Of a DNA stretch of 64,000 bases, positions 1 to 8,612 are shown one piece after another. Numbering within the stretch: the first letter of the stretch is position 1; each line of letters starts with the position of its first letter. Below the pieces are notes generated by a model. That model was not told where the DNA came from. It did no database searches and was given only the letters and a program-made list of their open reading frames with translations. The stretch is from Microbacterium rhizosphaerae (GTDB lineage: Bacteria > Actinomycetota > Actinomycetes > Actinomycetales > Microbacteriaceae): the NCBI RefSeq assembly GCF_034120055.1, contig NZ_CP139368.1, positions 744,001 to 808,000 on the forward strand, given 5' to 3'. The position numbers were made by a program, and so were the translations under genes.

Positions 1-894
1 CCGTTCACCCGCCTGCAGTGGGCGGGTGCCGTCATCGTCGGCGGCGCCGCGCTGCTGTTCGCCGCCGGTATGGCGGTGCTATTCGTGCGCTGGTTCCTGT
101 CGCTGACGTTCATGCAGGACTTCCTGCACACCTACCCCGGCGCCTACCCGCTGCCGGCCACGGCGCCGGTCGGGTTCCCGGCATGGCTGAACTGGCAGCA
201 CTTCTTCAACGTCTTCTTCATGGTGCTGATCATCCGCACCGGCCTGACGGTCCGGGGCGAGAAGCGCCCGAGCGTGTTCTGGTCGCCGAAGGGCAACCCG
301 AAGCGCAAGATCAGCCTGACCCTGTGGTTCCACCAGTCGCTCGACCTGCTGTGGATCATCAACGGCGTCATCTTCATCGTGCTGCTGTTCGTCACCGGAC
401 AGTGGATGCGGATCATCCCGACGTCCTGGACCGTGATCCCGAACGCGATCTCCGCGGCCCTGCAGTACGTGTCGCTGAACTGGCCGACCGAGGACGGCTG
501 GGTCAACTACAACAGTCTGCAGCAGCTGGCGTACTTCGCCACCGTCTTCATCGCCGCCCCGCTCGCGATCGCCACCGGCGTGCGGATGTCCGGGGTGTGG
601 CCGAAGAACGCGAAGCGCCTCAGCCAGGCCTACCCCGTCGAGTGGGCTCGGGCGGTGCACTTCCCGGTGATGCTCTACTTCGTGCTGTTCATCATCGTGC
701 ACGTCGCGCTCGTCTTCGCGACCGGGGCACTGCGCAACCTGAACCACATGTACGCCGCCTCCGACGCCGTCAACTGGGTCGGGTTCTGGATCTTCGTCGC
801 CTCCCTCGTCGTCATCGCCGCCGCCTGGGTCGCCGCCCGGCCGCTCGTCCTCGCCCCCATCGCGCGCCTGTTCGGCAAGGTCAGCGGCCGCTGA
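1..894 (+). CDS. cytochrome b/b6 domain membrane protein (5' truncated)
   Basis: The frame is open from the first base of the window, so the start lies upstream; 297 residues are visible. About six hydrophobic segments can be seen, with histidines in or next to them (WQHFFN, LWFHQSLD, RAVHFPVML, FIIVHVALVF), the usual arrangement of heme-b ligands in cytochrome b561 / formate-dehydrogenase-gamma-type subunits. Such proteins sit in the cytoplasmic membrane and pass electrons between quinones and a redox partner. In actinobacteria relatives often accompany a molybdopterin oxidoreductase. One such enzyme is at the other end of this window, too far away to count as a partner here. An internal ATG at position 70 is not the start, because a membrane segment lies upstream of it. 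The family is clear; the partner is unknown. Confidence 0.8.
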   Translation, partial: PFTRLQWAGAVIVGGAALLFAAGMAVLFVRWFLSLTFMQDFLHTYPGAYPLPATAPVGFPAWLNWQHFFNVFFMVLIIRTGLTVRGEKRPSVFWSPKGNPKRKISLTLWFHQSLDLLWIINGVIFIVLLFVTGQWMRIIPTSWTVIPNAISAALQYVSLNWPTEDGWVNYNSLQQLAYFATVFIAAPLAIATGVRMSGVWPKNAKRLSQAYPVEWARAVHFPVMLYFVLFIIVHVALVFATGALRNLNHMYAASDAVNWVGFWIFVASLVVIAAAWVAARPLVLAPIARLFGKVSGR

Positions 895-939
895 CGCGGG
901 GGGAGGCCCCCGGGGGATAACCGGAAGAGAACTGTCCGG

Positions 940-984
940 ATGCCTCAGGGGCGCGGTGGGATGCGCCGTCCTACCTTTGAGGCA
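940..984 (+). promoter_or_regulatory. possible leaderless promoter of the histidine kinase operon
   Basis: A -10-like TACCTT (972-977) lies seven bases before the ATG at 984, and no well-spaced ribosome binding site is present, so the transcript may start at the ATG. The region also carries an inverted repeat, TGCCTCA (941-947) and TGAGGCA (978-984), which may be an operator or chance. Inferred from sequence only. Confidence 0.3.
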
Positions 985-2342
985 TGACGACGACTCCTCA
1001 TCCCGCGGGCCCACTGCCTGCCGCCTCAGGGCGCATGGGCCCGACGGCCTCGGCGCCCGCCCGGTCCCGCATCGCGACGCCCGGGCGCATCGCCGGCTCA
1101 GCGCTCCAGCTCGCCGCGATGGGCGCCATCGGCTCCGCCTACTTCGGCATCATGTTCGCCGTGCTCGCGACAGGCATCGGCCTGCTGGTCGTGTTCGGCA
1201 TCGGCATCCTCCTGCTCATCGCCCTCGAGTACCTGCTGTTCGCACTCGGGTGGGTCGAGGTCGCGCGCGTCGAGGGGCTGTACGGATTCGGGCTGGCGCC
1301 GCGCCGGCCCCGCACGAGCGGGCGGCCCGGCTTCACCGGGTTCCTCCGCACGCTGTGGCTGCAATTCATCGACCTCTCGATGTGGCGCGCCGTCGCGAGC
1401 GCCGCGATCGCCACCGTGTTCGGTGTCATCGTCCTCGCCCAAGTGCGCAGCATCGCCGCGGGAATCTCGATGCTGTTCCTGCCGTTGACGGCCACATCGG
1501 ACCAGGTCGGCATCGGCGGCACGGGCATCAGCGTCCCCGTCGCCTGGGCCGTACCCGTCGGCATCGGCCAGATCATCATCGGCGTGGCGATCATCATCGG
1601 CCTGGCGTGGCTCGCCGGACTGCTGGCTCGTGTGATCCTCGTGCCGTCGCGCGAGGCGGTGCTCGCCGAGCAGGCCCGCACGTCGCAGGCCCAGCGCGCC
1701 GGAGCGGTGCGCGCGGCCGACGTGGAGCGCACCCGCATCGAGCGCGACCTGCACGACGGCGTCCAGCCGCGTCTCGTCTCGGTGGGGATGACTCTCGGGC
1801 TCGCGCAGCAGAAGATCGACGACGACCCCGAGGCGGCGAAGGCTCTCATCGCCGAGGCGCACACCTCGACCAAGGCCGCCATCACGGAGCTCCGGCAGCT
1901 GGCCCGCGGCATCCACACGTCCGTCCTGACCGATCGCGGACTCGACGCCGCGCTCTCCGCGCTCGCCGCGCGCTCGCCCGTGCCCGTCGTGCTCGACGTG
2001 CGGCTCGAGCACCGGTGCAGCCCGGATGTCGAAGCGGCGGTCTATTTCGTGATCGCCGAGGCGCTCACCAACGCCGCCAAGCACTCCCGCGCCGCGCAGT
2101 GCCGTGTGCTGGTCCGGCAGCGGGTCGCCGAACCCGCCCCGGGGAAGTCCGCGGCACCGGCCGGAACCGGCATTCTGTGGGCGCGGATCGAGGACGACGG
2201 CATCGGCGGCGCGACGATCGTGCCGGGCGGCGGCCTCGACGGTCTCGGCAATCGCGTGCTCGGAGTCGGCGGGACCTTCCGCCTGGAGAGCCCGGTCGGC
2301 GGGCCGACGACGGTGGAGGTGAGCATCCCATGCGCGTTCTGA
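984..2342 (+). CDS. sensor histidine kinase, HisKA_3 type
   Basis: A 452-residue membrane kinase. Residues ~30-215 form a multi-helix membrane region of the putative sensor domain type (PF13796-like). A HisKA_3 dimerisation domain follows, with the phospho-acceptor His257 in the motif ERDLHDGVQ. A HATPase domain comes next, with an N-box (EALTNAAKHS) and G-boxes (EDDGIGG, GGGLDGLGNR). It autophosphorylates and should pass phosphate to the response regulator whose gene overlaps its 3' end by 13 bases. The operon ends with a DUF4097-like membrane protein, an arrangement like cell-envelope stress systems of the LiaSR/VraSR type. The signal is unknown. The start at 984 gives a normal family N-terminus. 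Confidence 0.9.
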   Translation: MTTTPHPAGPLPAASGRMGPTASAPARSRIATPGRIAGSALQLAAMGAIGSAYFGIMFAVLATGIGLLVVFGIGILLLIALEYLLFALGWVEVARVEGLYGFGLAPRRPRTSGRPGFTGFLRTLWLQFIDLSMWRAVASAAIATVFGVIVLAQVRSIAAGISMLFLPLTATSDQVGIGGTGISVPVAWAVPVGIGQIIIGVAIIIGLAWLAGLLARVILVPSREAVLAEQARTSQAQRAGAVRAADVERTRIERDLHDGVQPRLVSVGMTLGLAQQKIDDDPEAAKALIAEAHTSTKAAITELRQLARGIHTSVLTDRGLDAALSALAARSPVPVVLDVRLEHRCSPDVEAAVYFVIAEALTNAAKHSRAAQCRVLVRQRVAEPAPGKSAAPAGTGILWARIEDDGIGGATIVPGGGLDGLGNRVLGVGGTFRLESPVGGPTTVEVSIPCAF

Positions 2343-3007
2343 TCTGCGAGGACTCCGTCCTGCTCCGCGAGGGGCTCGTGCGCCTGCTCGAGGATGCCGG
2401 CCACACCGTGGTCGCCGCCCTCCCCGACGCCTCCGGCGTCGACGAGGCCGCCCGTACGCAGGCGCCCGACCTGTGCATCCTGGATGTCCGCCTCCCTCCC
2501 ACGCACACCGACGAGGGCATCCGGGCGGCGCTGCGGCTGCGGGCCGAGAACCCCGAGCTGCCTGTGCTGGTCCTCTCGCAGTACGTCGAGGAGCGGTACG
2601 CCACGGAGCTCATCGCCGGCCGCGGCGGCGCCCTCGGCTACCTCCTGAAGGACCGGGTGGCCGACGTCGGGGAGTTCCTCGACACGGTCGGGCAGATCGC
2701 CGGCGGTGCCACCGTCTTCGATCCCGAGGTGGTCGCGCAGCTGCTCGGGCGGCGCACGCGCGACGAGCGGATGCAGCGGCTCACCGACCGCGAGTCCACG
2801 GTGCTGGCGCTGATCGCCGAAGGCAAGTCCAACCAGGCCATCGCCCAGACGCTGCACATCAGCGAGGGCAGCGTCGAGAAGCACATCACGTCGCTGTTCC
2901 AGAAGCTCGACCTCGAGCCCGATGAGTCGGGCAACCGCCGCGTCCTCGCGGCGCTCGCGCACATTTCGCACAGCGGCGCGCAGCCGCAGACGGGAGACCT
3001 CCGATGA
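2330..3007 (+). CDS. NarL/LuxR-family response regulator
   Basis: A 225-residue response regulator. The receiver domain has the acidic pair Glu7/Asp8, the phosphorylated Asp52 (LDVRLPP) and a conserved Lys in YLLKD. A LuxR-type helix-turn-helix follows at the C-terminus (LTDRESTVLALIAEGKSNQAI and the recognition region SEGSVEKHI). The start at 2330 overlaps the kinase gene by 13 bases, and the stop overlaps the next ATG (ATGA at 3004-3007), so all three genes should be translationally coupled. It is the cognate partner of the upstream kinase and probably regulates its own operon plus envelope genes. The targets cannot be read from the sequence. Confidence 0.92.
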   Translation: MRVLICEDSVLLREGLVRLLEDAGHTVVAALPDASGVDEAARTQAPDLCILDVRLPPTHTDEGIRAALRLRAENPELPVLVLSQYVEERYATELIAGRGGALGYLLKDRVADVGEFLDTVGQIAGGATVFDPEVVAQLLGRRTRDERMQRLTDRESTVLALIAEGKSNQAIAQTLHISEGSVEKHITSLFQKLDLEPDESGNRRVLAALAHISHSGAQPQTGDLR

Positions 3008-3849
3008 GCACCACCATGACACCGCCGCCTCCGGCACCGGCAGCACCTCCGGCGGGTGGACCGAGCGGCCCCTCCCGGGCGGTCGCGATCGTCGCGATGG
3101 TGCTCGGCGCCGTCGTCATCCTCGGCACGGCCGGCACGGCCGCCCTGGGCACCGTCCTGTCCAGCGTCCACCGCACGGACGTCGTGACGGCCTCGGACAC
3201 CTCGAGCGTGCAGAGCCTCGACGTCCACCTGTCGGCGGGGCGCCTCGAGATCGAGTTCGCCGACGTGCCGAAGCCGCAGATCGAGGCGCAGTCCTCGGCG
3301 GCCTCCGGCCCGTGGACGATGCGCGTGGACGGCACGAAGCTCGTCGTCAGCTCGCCTGACAGCCGCTTCGGCTGGCAGGGCCTGTTCGGGCCGTCGGATC
3401 AGGCGACGCTGCGCCTGCCGACCTCGATGCAGGGGATGGATGCGTCCCTGACCGTCGCCGCGGGCGATCTGACGGCGACCGGGCAGTTCGGCGCGGTGAA
3501 CCTCGACCTGCAGGCCGGCTCGGCACGCATCGACGGATCGGCCACAGACCTCGTCGCCAAGACGAGCGCGGGCAAGGGCGACCTGGATCTGTCCGGCGTG
3601 GACACCGCCGACCTGACCGTCACCGCCGGCGCCATGACCGCGGTGCTCAGCGGGAGTCAGCCGAGCAGCACGAAGGTGCAGGTGGATGCGGGCGCCCTGA
3701 CGCTGTCGCTTCCGCAGGGTGAGTACGACGTGACCTCCGACGTCTCGGCCGGTCACTTCGACAACCGGCTCGGGAACCACTCGGGTGCCGGCAGCACGGT
3801 CGAGGTGCATGTCTCCGCCGGGCAGGTCACGCTCCAGCCCACGGAGTGA
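3004..3849 (+). CDS. DUF4097-like membrane-anchored beta-solenoid protein
   Basis: 281 residues: a short Pro/Ala-rich cytoplasmic head, one membrane helix (about 25-50), then a long extracytoplasmic domain of regularly spaced short strands rich in Asp, Ala, Gly and Thr (for example VHLSAGRLEIE, LTVAAGDLTATG, VDVAGALTLSLP-like turns). This is the pattern of the DUF4097/putative-adhesin (LiaX/YvlB-like) family. It is the third gene of the kinase/regulator operon, with a 4-base overlap, and is followed by a hairpin terminator. The association suggests an accessory or output role in envelope sensing, as proposed for relatives. That role is inference. Confidence 0.75.
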   Translation: MSTTMTPPPPAPAAPPAGGPSGPSRAVAIVAMVLGAVVILGTAGTAALGTVLSSVHRTDVVTASDTSSVQSLDVHLSAGRLEIEFADVPKPQIEAQSSAASGPWTMRVDGTKLVVSSPDSRFGWQGLFGPSDQATLRLPTSMQGMDASLTVAAGDLTATGQFGAVNLDLQAGSARIDGSATDLVAKTSAGKGDLDLSGVDTADLTVTAGAMTAVLSGSQPSSTKVQVDAGALTLSLPQGEYDVTSDVSAGHFDNRLGNHSGAGSTVEVHVSAGQVTLQPTE

Positions 3850-3863
3850 GCACGAGAACGGAG

Positions 3864-3891
3864 GAGGGGGGTGCCGGGCGGCATCCCCCTC
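3864..3891 (+). terminator. hairpin terminator of the two-component operon
   Basis: A 12-base arm (3864-3875) pairs with 3880-3891 around a 4-base loop; one pair is a G:T wobble. The stem is very GC-rich and lies 15 bases after the stop of the DUF4097-like gene. No strong T-run follows. It also argues against starting the next gene at 3871, which is inside the stem. Confidence 0.65.
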
Positions 3892-3951
3892 GTCCGTGTC
3901 GGGGGTGTCGAGTCCTCGTCCGCGCCGCCGCCACGTGCGAGCATGTTCGCC

Positions 3952-4827
3952 ATGGCACTCGACCGGATCAGTCTCGTCATCCCTCCCGTCGGACCGTGGC
4001 GCGAGCAGGTGGGGTGGTATCGGTGGGCGGAGGATGTCGGCTACGACGTCGTCTACACGTACGACCATCTCACCCACGTGACCGCGCCGGGGCAGTGGCT
4101 CGGCGAGGCGTTCACGACGTTGACAGCCGCATCGGCGGCGACCGAGCGCATCGGCCTCGGCACGCTCGTGGCGTCCGCTGTCCTGCGTACGCCGGTCGTG
4201 CTCGCCCGCGTCGCGATGACCGTGCAGGACATCACCGGCGGACGGCTCGTCCTCGGGCTCGGCATGGGATCGCCGACGTGCGCGCTCGCCGATCACGGGC
4301 GACGCGACGAGATCGGCGAGATGTCGGCGCGGTTCGCGGATGTCCTGCACGGCTACCTCGCGGTGCTCGGCGGAGCGACGGACTGGGAGGGGAGGACCAT
4401 CTCGTTCCACGGCCTCGAGACGACGGCCATGCCCGAGGGCACCCAGGCGCCCGAGCTCATGATCGCCGCCCACGGTCCCCGCGCCCTCGCGCTCGCGGCC
4501 GCGCACGCCGACTCGTGGAACACCTACGGCGGTCCGGGCTCCACCGCCCTCGAGGCCGAGGAGTTCTGGTCCCTCCTTCACGCGCAGATGTCGCGCTTCA
4601 CCGACGAATGCGTGGCTGCGGGGCGCGATCCGCGCTCGGTGCGACGGTCGCTGCTTCTCGGCTTCGGCCGGGTGAGACCCACGACGAGCGTCGACGAATA
4701 CGTCGCCGCCGCCGAGCGCGCGGCCGAGCTGGGATTCGACGAGCTCGTGGTCTACGGCCCCGAGTCCTCCGCCGGTATGGGGTCGGATCCGGGCGTGCAC
4801 GAGCGGGCGATCGCGCGCCTGCGCTGA
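3952..4827 (+). CDS. luciferase-like (LLM class) flavin/F420-dependent oxidoreductase
   Basis: 291 residues with the TIM-barrel pattern of bacterial luciferase-like enzymes: an N-terminal strand (DRISLVIPP), YDVVYTYDHLTH, the TERIGLGTLV segment, GGRLVLGLGMGS and a C-terminal AAERAAELGFDELVVYGP. Many actinobacterial members use coenzyme F420, and the F420 biosynthetic gene cofE lies directly downstream on the opposite strand, which supports F420 over FMN here. The substrate is unknown. ATG at 3952 (MALDRIS) is chosen; ATG at 3943 is possible, and earlier in-frame starts fall in the terminator. It converges with cofE with only 12 bases between stops. Confidence 0.8.
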   Translation: MALDRISLVIPPVGPWREQVGWYRWAEDVGYDVVYTYDHLTHVTAPGQWLGEAFTTLTAASAATERIGLGTLVASAVLRTPVVLARVAMTVQDITGGRLVLGLGMGSPTCALADHGRRDEIGEMSARFADVLHGYLAVLGGATDWEGRTISFHGLETTAMPEGTQAPELMIAAHGPRALALAAAHADSWNTYGGPGSTALEAEEFWSLLHAQMSRFTDECVAAGRDPRSVRRSLLLGFGRVRPTTSVDEYVAAAERAAELGFDELVVYGPESSAGMGSDPGVHERAIARLR

Positions 4828-4839
4828 CGCATCCGGAGG

Positions 4840-5601
4840 TCAGTCGCTGACGGATGCCGCGCCCGCGGCGTATCCGTCGGCGTACGCCTCGTCGGCGCCC
4901 CGGTGGAACATGTCGCGTTCCGCGGGGCGCACGATCGAGCGCGCCCCGGGCAGGTCGAGCGGGCCGACGAGGTCCGCGCGCCCGCGCACGACCGCCACCG
5001 GCAGCCGCGCAGCCTTGCCCTTGACGAGGTCAGTGGCCGCGGCGAGCTCGTCCGCGACGCACGGCAGGGTCACCACGAGCGGGCGGCCCTCGGCATCCGT
5101 CGTCCCGCGCAGGTCTTCGAACACGTGGATGCCGGCCGCCCCGATCGCGGAGTCCGTCTGACCCTCGCGCCACGCGCGACCGAGCGTGTCGGAGACGATG
5201 ACGCCGACCTCGACCCCGAGCCGCAGGCGCAGGCCGGCGGCGATGCGCTGGGCCGATGAATCCGGGTCCTCGGGCAGCAGCAGGACGGTCCCCTCCGGCG
5301 TGTTCGAGGCATCCACCCCCGCGGCGGCGGCCACGATGCCGAGACGGTTCTCGACGATGCGGGTCGTGTGGCCCGTGTCGGAGGTGCGGGATGCGACGAG
5401 CCGCACCGTCTCGGCCGTGATCGCGTCCTCGCGGTCATCGGCCGTCACGAAACGGCCCTCGGCCTTGGAGACGATCTTGGAAGTGACGACGAGGATGTCG
5501 CCGTCGCGCAGCGTGTCGCCCGCGGCATCCGCGATGAGGCCGACGAGGTCGGCGCCGGCGGTGATCTCGGGGATGCCGGGCAGCGTCCAGACCGTCAGCA
5601 C
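4840..5601 (-). CDS. cofE: coenzyme F420-0:L-glutamate ligase
   Basis: 253 residues, matching the CofE/FbiB N-terminal family across its length: [14 protein letters not shown] at the start, [15 protein letters not shown], the [21 protein letters not shown] segment, and [19 protein letters not shown]. The enzyme adds gamma-linked glutamates to F420-0 using GTP. It is a stand-alone CofE, without the C-terminal nitroreductase-like domain of mycobacterial FbiB. It starts with GTG, 10 bases after the stop of the GNAT gene, so the two probably form one transcript. Its presence shows that the organism makes F420, consistent with two luciferase-like oxidoreductases in this window. Confidence 0.9.
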   Translation of the reverse strand: MLTVWTLPGIPEITAGADLVGLIADAAGDTLRDGDILVVTSKIVSKAEGRFVTADDREDAITAETVRLVASRTSDTGHTTRIVENRLGIVAAAAGVDASNTPEGTVLLLPEDPDSSAQRIAAGLRLRLGVEVGVIVSDTLGRAWREGQTDSAIGAAGIHVFEDLRGTTDAEGRPLVVTLPCVADELAAATDLVKGKAARLPVAVVRGRADLVGPLDLPGARSIVRPAERDMFHRGADEAYADGYAAGAASVSD

Positions 5602-5611
5602 GCGCGGATGA

Positions 5612-6118
5612 TCAGCGGACGAAGCGGACTTCGGTCAGCGTCTCGCCGAGGAACGGCTCGGTGTGCTGTGCGCCGTCGAGCTGGAAGCCGTTGCGCACGT
5701 AGAAGCGGTGTGCGCGAGGGTTGTCGTCGGCGACCCACAGATAGATCCCCTCGCCCTCCTCGACGGCCGCGTCGAACAGCTGCTGGCCGATGCCGGTGCC
5801 GTGGTAGGCATCGAGCAGGTAGATGAAGTAGAGCTCGCGGAAGCGCGGCGCGTCCTTGTCGCGAGCGGGGCCGGAGCCCACGAAGCCGACGATCTCGCCG
5901 TCGACGAGGGCGGCGCGCATCGTGAACTCGGGACCCTGAGCAGCCCAGTGCGTCCACAGCTCAGCGAGGCGCTTGGGCGACACGGCCTCGAGCGCGGCCT
6001 TGCTGATCAGGTGGTCGTATGTCTCGTGCCAGCACGTCGCGTGCACGCGGCCGAGGGCTTCCGCATCCACGTCACGGACCGGACGGACAACAACCTCGGT
6101 GTGCATCTCGGTAGCCAT
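5612..6118 (-). CDS. GNAT family N-acetyltransferase
   Basis: 168 residues with the GNAT fold signatures: an N-terminal substrate strand ([14 protein letters not shown]), [13 protein letters not shown], the acetyl-CoA-binding stretch [19 protein letters not shown] (equivalent to the Q/RxxGxG/A motif) and [20 protein letters not shown] at the end. It transfers an acetyl group from acetyl-CoA to an unknown amine. ATG at 6118 (MATEMHTE) is chosen because upstream in-frame sequence looks non-coding; ATG at 6106 is possible. It is the first gene of a two-gene unit with cofE. Nothing visible links the reactions. Confidence 0.82.
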   Translation of the reverse strand: MATEMHTEVVVRPVRDVDAEALGRVHATCWHETYDHLISKAALEAVSPKRLAELWTHWAAQGPEFTMRAALVDGEIVGFVGSGPARDKDAPRFRELYFIYLLDAYHGTGIGQQLFDAAVEEGEGIYLWVADDNPRAHRFYVRNGFQLDGAQHTEPFLGETLTEVRFVR

Positions 6119-6314
6119 GCGCGAGACTCTACGCGGGTCCCGCGCTGACCGGAAATCGAAGGAACGCCAGGTGAACGGGGGTTGACAAGCGGATGCCGCA
6201 GCCCTCCGCGAGTCCCTGATTCGCTCGGCCGACGACGCACCGGCGAGACATCGTGCTGTAGGCATTCCACAATCGAATCCCTGGATCAATCGAGGAAGGC
6301 TACGATCGCCCCTC

Positions 6315-6875
6315 GTGAACGTGATCTGGCGAACGCTCCTCGTGCACCTCGCGGCCCGACGTCGACTGCGTCGCGGGCAGGCGCTCGAGCCGTCCGAGGT
6401 GAGCCGCATCCGGCTGACCACGCTGCCGACGGACATCGACATCCTGCGGCACATGAACAACGGCCGCTACCTGTCGCTCTTCGATCTGGGCCGCTGGGAT
6501 CTGCTCGTTCGGACGGGGATCTGGGATGCGATGAACTCGCACGGGTGGTACGCGGTGGTGTCGTCGGAGACCATCACGTTCCGCAAGTCGCTGCAGCTGT
6601 GGCAGCGGTTCGTCATCGAATCGCGCATGCTCGGTCACGACGACCGCGCGGTCTACATGGAGCATCGTGCGGTGGTGGCCGGCGAGGTGTACGCGCGTGC
6701 CATCGTGCGGGCCCGCCTGCTCAAGAAGTCCGGTGGCACGCTGTCGCACGATGAGCTGTTCGCCGCGGTCGGGCGTCCGGAGGGTGTGCCGGACGTCGAG
6801 CCGTGGGTGCACGAATGGGCCGCCGCATCCGCCCTGCCCTCCACGCGCCGTCCGGCGCCCAGCGTGTGGCACTGA
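6315..6875 (+). CDS. acyl-CoA thioesterase, 4HBT hotdog family
   Basis: 186 residues with a hotdog-fold 4HBT thioesterase pattern: LPTDIDILRHMNNGRYLSLFDLGR (the D-x-D-x-x-x-HMNN core with the catalytic-site Asp), SSETITFRKSLQLWQRF and VYMEHRAVVAGEVYARA. It probably hydrolyses an acyl-CoA thioester; the substrate is unknown. It starts with GTG at 6315 and is divergent from the GNAT-cofE pair, with a 196-base intergenic region in which no convincing regulatory motif was recognised. A short basic N-terminus (HLAARRRLRRG) precedes the domain. Confidence 0.82.
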   Translation: MNVIWRTLLVHLAARRRLRRGQALEPSEVSRIRLTTLPTDIDILRHMNNGRYLSLFDLGRWDLLVRTGIWDAMNSHGWYAVVSSETITFRKSLQLWQRFVIESRMLGHDDRAVYMEHRAVVAGEVYARAIVRARLLKKSGGTLSHDELFAAVGRPEGVPDVEPWVHEWAAASALPSTRRPAPSVWH

Positions 6876-6993
6876 GCGACGGGTAGCGCACCGCTCCGCC
6901 TCGGTCAAGCCCGTAGGCGAAGGCCACTTCTTCGGGTTTCGTGGACCGTCGAGCGCCGGTGTCCCGATCGGCGCGTAATGGAAGGAGTGCGCC

Positions 6994-7467
6994 GTGAATC
7001 CGAGCACCCTCATCTGGATCGTCGTCGGCATCATCGTCGTCCTGGTGATCGCCGGCGTCGTCATCGCTCTTGTCGCGACTGCCCGTGGGCGCCGTGAGCA
7101 CCACCTGGAGGTCCAGCACAACAAGGCCGAGGAGATGCGCAACGACGCCCGGGAGACCGCGATCAGGGCGCAGCAGCACGAGGCCGAAGCTGCTCGAGCT
7201 CGCGCCGATGCCGCTGCCGCGGCCGCGGCAGCGGAGGACGCCAAAGCGCGCGCGGCCCAGGCATCCGTCGACGCCCAGCGTCGCTCCGGAGTCATCGACG
7301 ACCACCGGACCGAAGCCGAGAAGCTCCGCACGCAGGAGGCTGAGACGCGCCGCAAGGCGGACGAGACCGACCCCTACGTCGGCCAGGACACGCGAGCCGC
7401 GCAGCGGGCGCAGAACGAGCGCACGCCGGTGCCGAACAATCCGCCGCCGGATCTGCGGTCGAGCTGA
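6994..7467 (+). CDS. small membrane-anchored Ala-rich coiled-coil protein
   Basis: 157 residues: one N-terminal membrane helix (about 6-29, LIWIVVGIIVVLVIAGVVIA), then a charged, Ala-rich helical stretch (about 33-120) with heptad-like E/A/R spacing that should form a coiled coil, and a Pro-rich tail. GTG at 6994 follows an AAGGAG-type ribosome binding site, which fixes the start. Similar proteins are common and uncharacterised in Microbacteriaceae. Its stop touches the stop of the convergent deacetylase gene without a gap. No function is proposed. Confidence 0.75.
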   Translation: MNPSTLIWIVVGIIVVLVIAGVVIALVATARGRREHHLEVQHNKAEEMRNDARETAIRAQQHEAEAARARADAAAAAAAAEDAKARAAQASVDAQRRSGVIDDHRTEAEKLRTQEAETRRKADETDPYVGQDTRAAQRAQNERTPVPNNPPPDLRSS

Positions 7468-8571
7468 TCAGCCGACGATGTCGACGAACTGCTGCTGGCT
7501 CATGCCGTAGCTGACGCGCATCCGCGGCAGTTCGAGCTTGGCCGCCCCCGCATGCACGTATCCGTGCTCCGTGGTGACGGCCAGCTCGAACCCCGCCTCG
7601 CGCAGGCCCTCCTCGGCGGTGGCGTCGAAATGCCCGAACGGATAGGCGAGGACCGCGCGCGCGCCGCCGAGGATCTGCACGGAGGTGTTCAGGTCGGCGA
7701 CGATCTGCGGCACCGTGAAGTTCACCATCTTGCCCTTGCCGTTGGCGCCGGCGGAGTGCATGTCGTTCGTGTGCGAGCGCTGGAGCACATAGACCGACGG
7801 CGACGGGGCCTGCCGGTATCTCGTGATGACGAAGGACGTGGTCAGCACCTTGTACTTCGTCACGATCGGAACGCCCATCGTCTCCCAGGTCGGGTCGGCG
7901 TCGTCGTCGGTGACGATGACCGAGCGATGCGGCAGGTACAGCTTTCCGTCGATGAAGGCGTTCAACTCATCCCACGTCGGGAAGTAGAACCTCTTCTGGG
8001 ACAGATACGCGATGTTCTCCTGGAATGCCCCGATGTAGTCGTAGTTCGCCTTCAGCGGCCCGCTCTGACCGGCCGGGTTCTGGGTGAACTGGTGGTACAT
8101 CAGGATCGGCACGCCGACCTTCTCCGCGGCGACGGCGGCCGACGTCATCCATCCCCCGTACAGGGTCTGCGACCCCGACGGGCAGGCGACGACCTGTCCG
8201 CCGTTGACCCGGTCGAGCTGATCGATGGATGCTGCGCCCGCCGCCGTGCGGTACCACCCCGCGAAGACCTCTCCGCTGCGCTGGGGGATGGGCAGCCGGT
8301 CGTAGAGGGTGCCGATGAGCTGCTGCCCGGGCGCGACGCGGATGTCCGGGCCCACGTAGTGCAGGGTGCACTGGCCGGGCGCGGCGATCCTCCCCGACGT
8401 GGCGCGCGGGACGTGCGCGATCGGCGCGGCGCTCACGTGCGTGGCCGCAGGCGATGTGCGCCCCGCGGCGGCCGACACACCGGTCACGATCAGCGTGCCG
8501 ACCACCAGGCAGGCGGCGCCGACGATCATCCAGGCGAGGGGGCGGGCAGGGCGTCGCGAAGAGGAGGGCAT
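7468..8571 (-). CDS. membrane-anchored polysaccharide deacetylase family protein
   Basis: 367 residues. An uncleaved signal or membrane helix (about 14-36) is followed by a short InlB-B-repeat-like segment (YDRLPIPQRSGEVFAGWYRTA), then a NodB/CE4 deacetylase domain: VPILMYHQF, IVTDDDADPT in place of the usual TFDDG, SHTNDMHS giving a His-x4-His metal site as in PgaB/IcaB-like enzymes, and LAYPFGHFD. These residues suggest a metal-dependent N-deacetylase acting on cell-wall or extracellular glycans outside the membrane. Whether it is active on peptidoglycan, chitin or poly-GlcNAc cannot be told. It follows the LysR gene on the same strand after 41 bases. Confidence 0.8.
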   Translation of the reverse strand: MPSSSRRPARPLAWMIVGAACLVVGTLIVTGVSAAAGRTSPAATHVSAAPIAHVPRATSGRIAAPGQCTLHYVGPDIRVAPGQQLIGTLYDRLPIPQRSGEVFAGWYRTAAGAASIDQLDRVNGGQVVACPSGSQTLYGGWMTSAAVAAEKVGVPILMYHQFTQNPAGQSGPLKANYDYIGAFQENIAYLSQKRFYFPTWDELNAFIDGKLYLPHRSVIVTDDDADPTWETMGVPIVTKYKVLTTSFVITRYRQAPSPSVYVLQRSHTNDMHSAGANGKGKMVNFTVPQIVADLNTSVQILGGARAVLAYPFGHFDATAEEGLREAGFELAVTTEHGYVHAGAAKLELPRMRVSYGMSQQQFVDIVG

Positions 8572-8612
8572 CGGGCATGCTCCGGAGGCGCGAAGAGACG
8601 GGTCGAGCGATG

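Noticed and set aside
6119..6460. 114-residue N-terminal extension of the GNAT gene
   Set aside because: It overlaps the divergent thioesterase start and is Arg/Ser-rich without domain similarity; ATG at 6118 gives a standard GNAT length.
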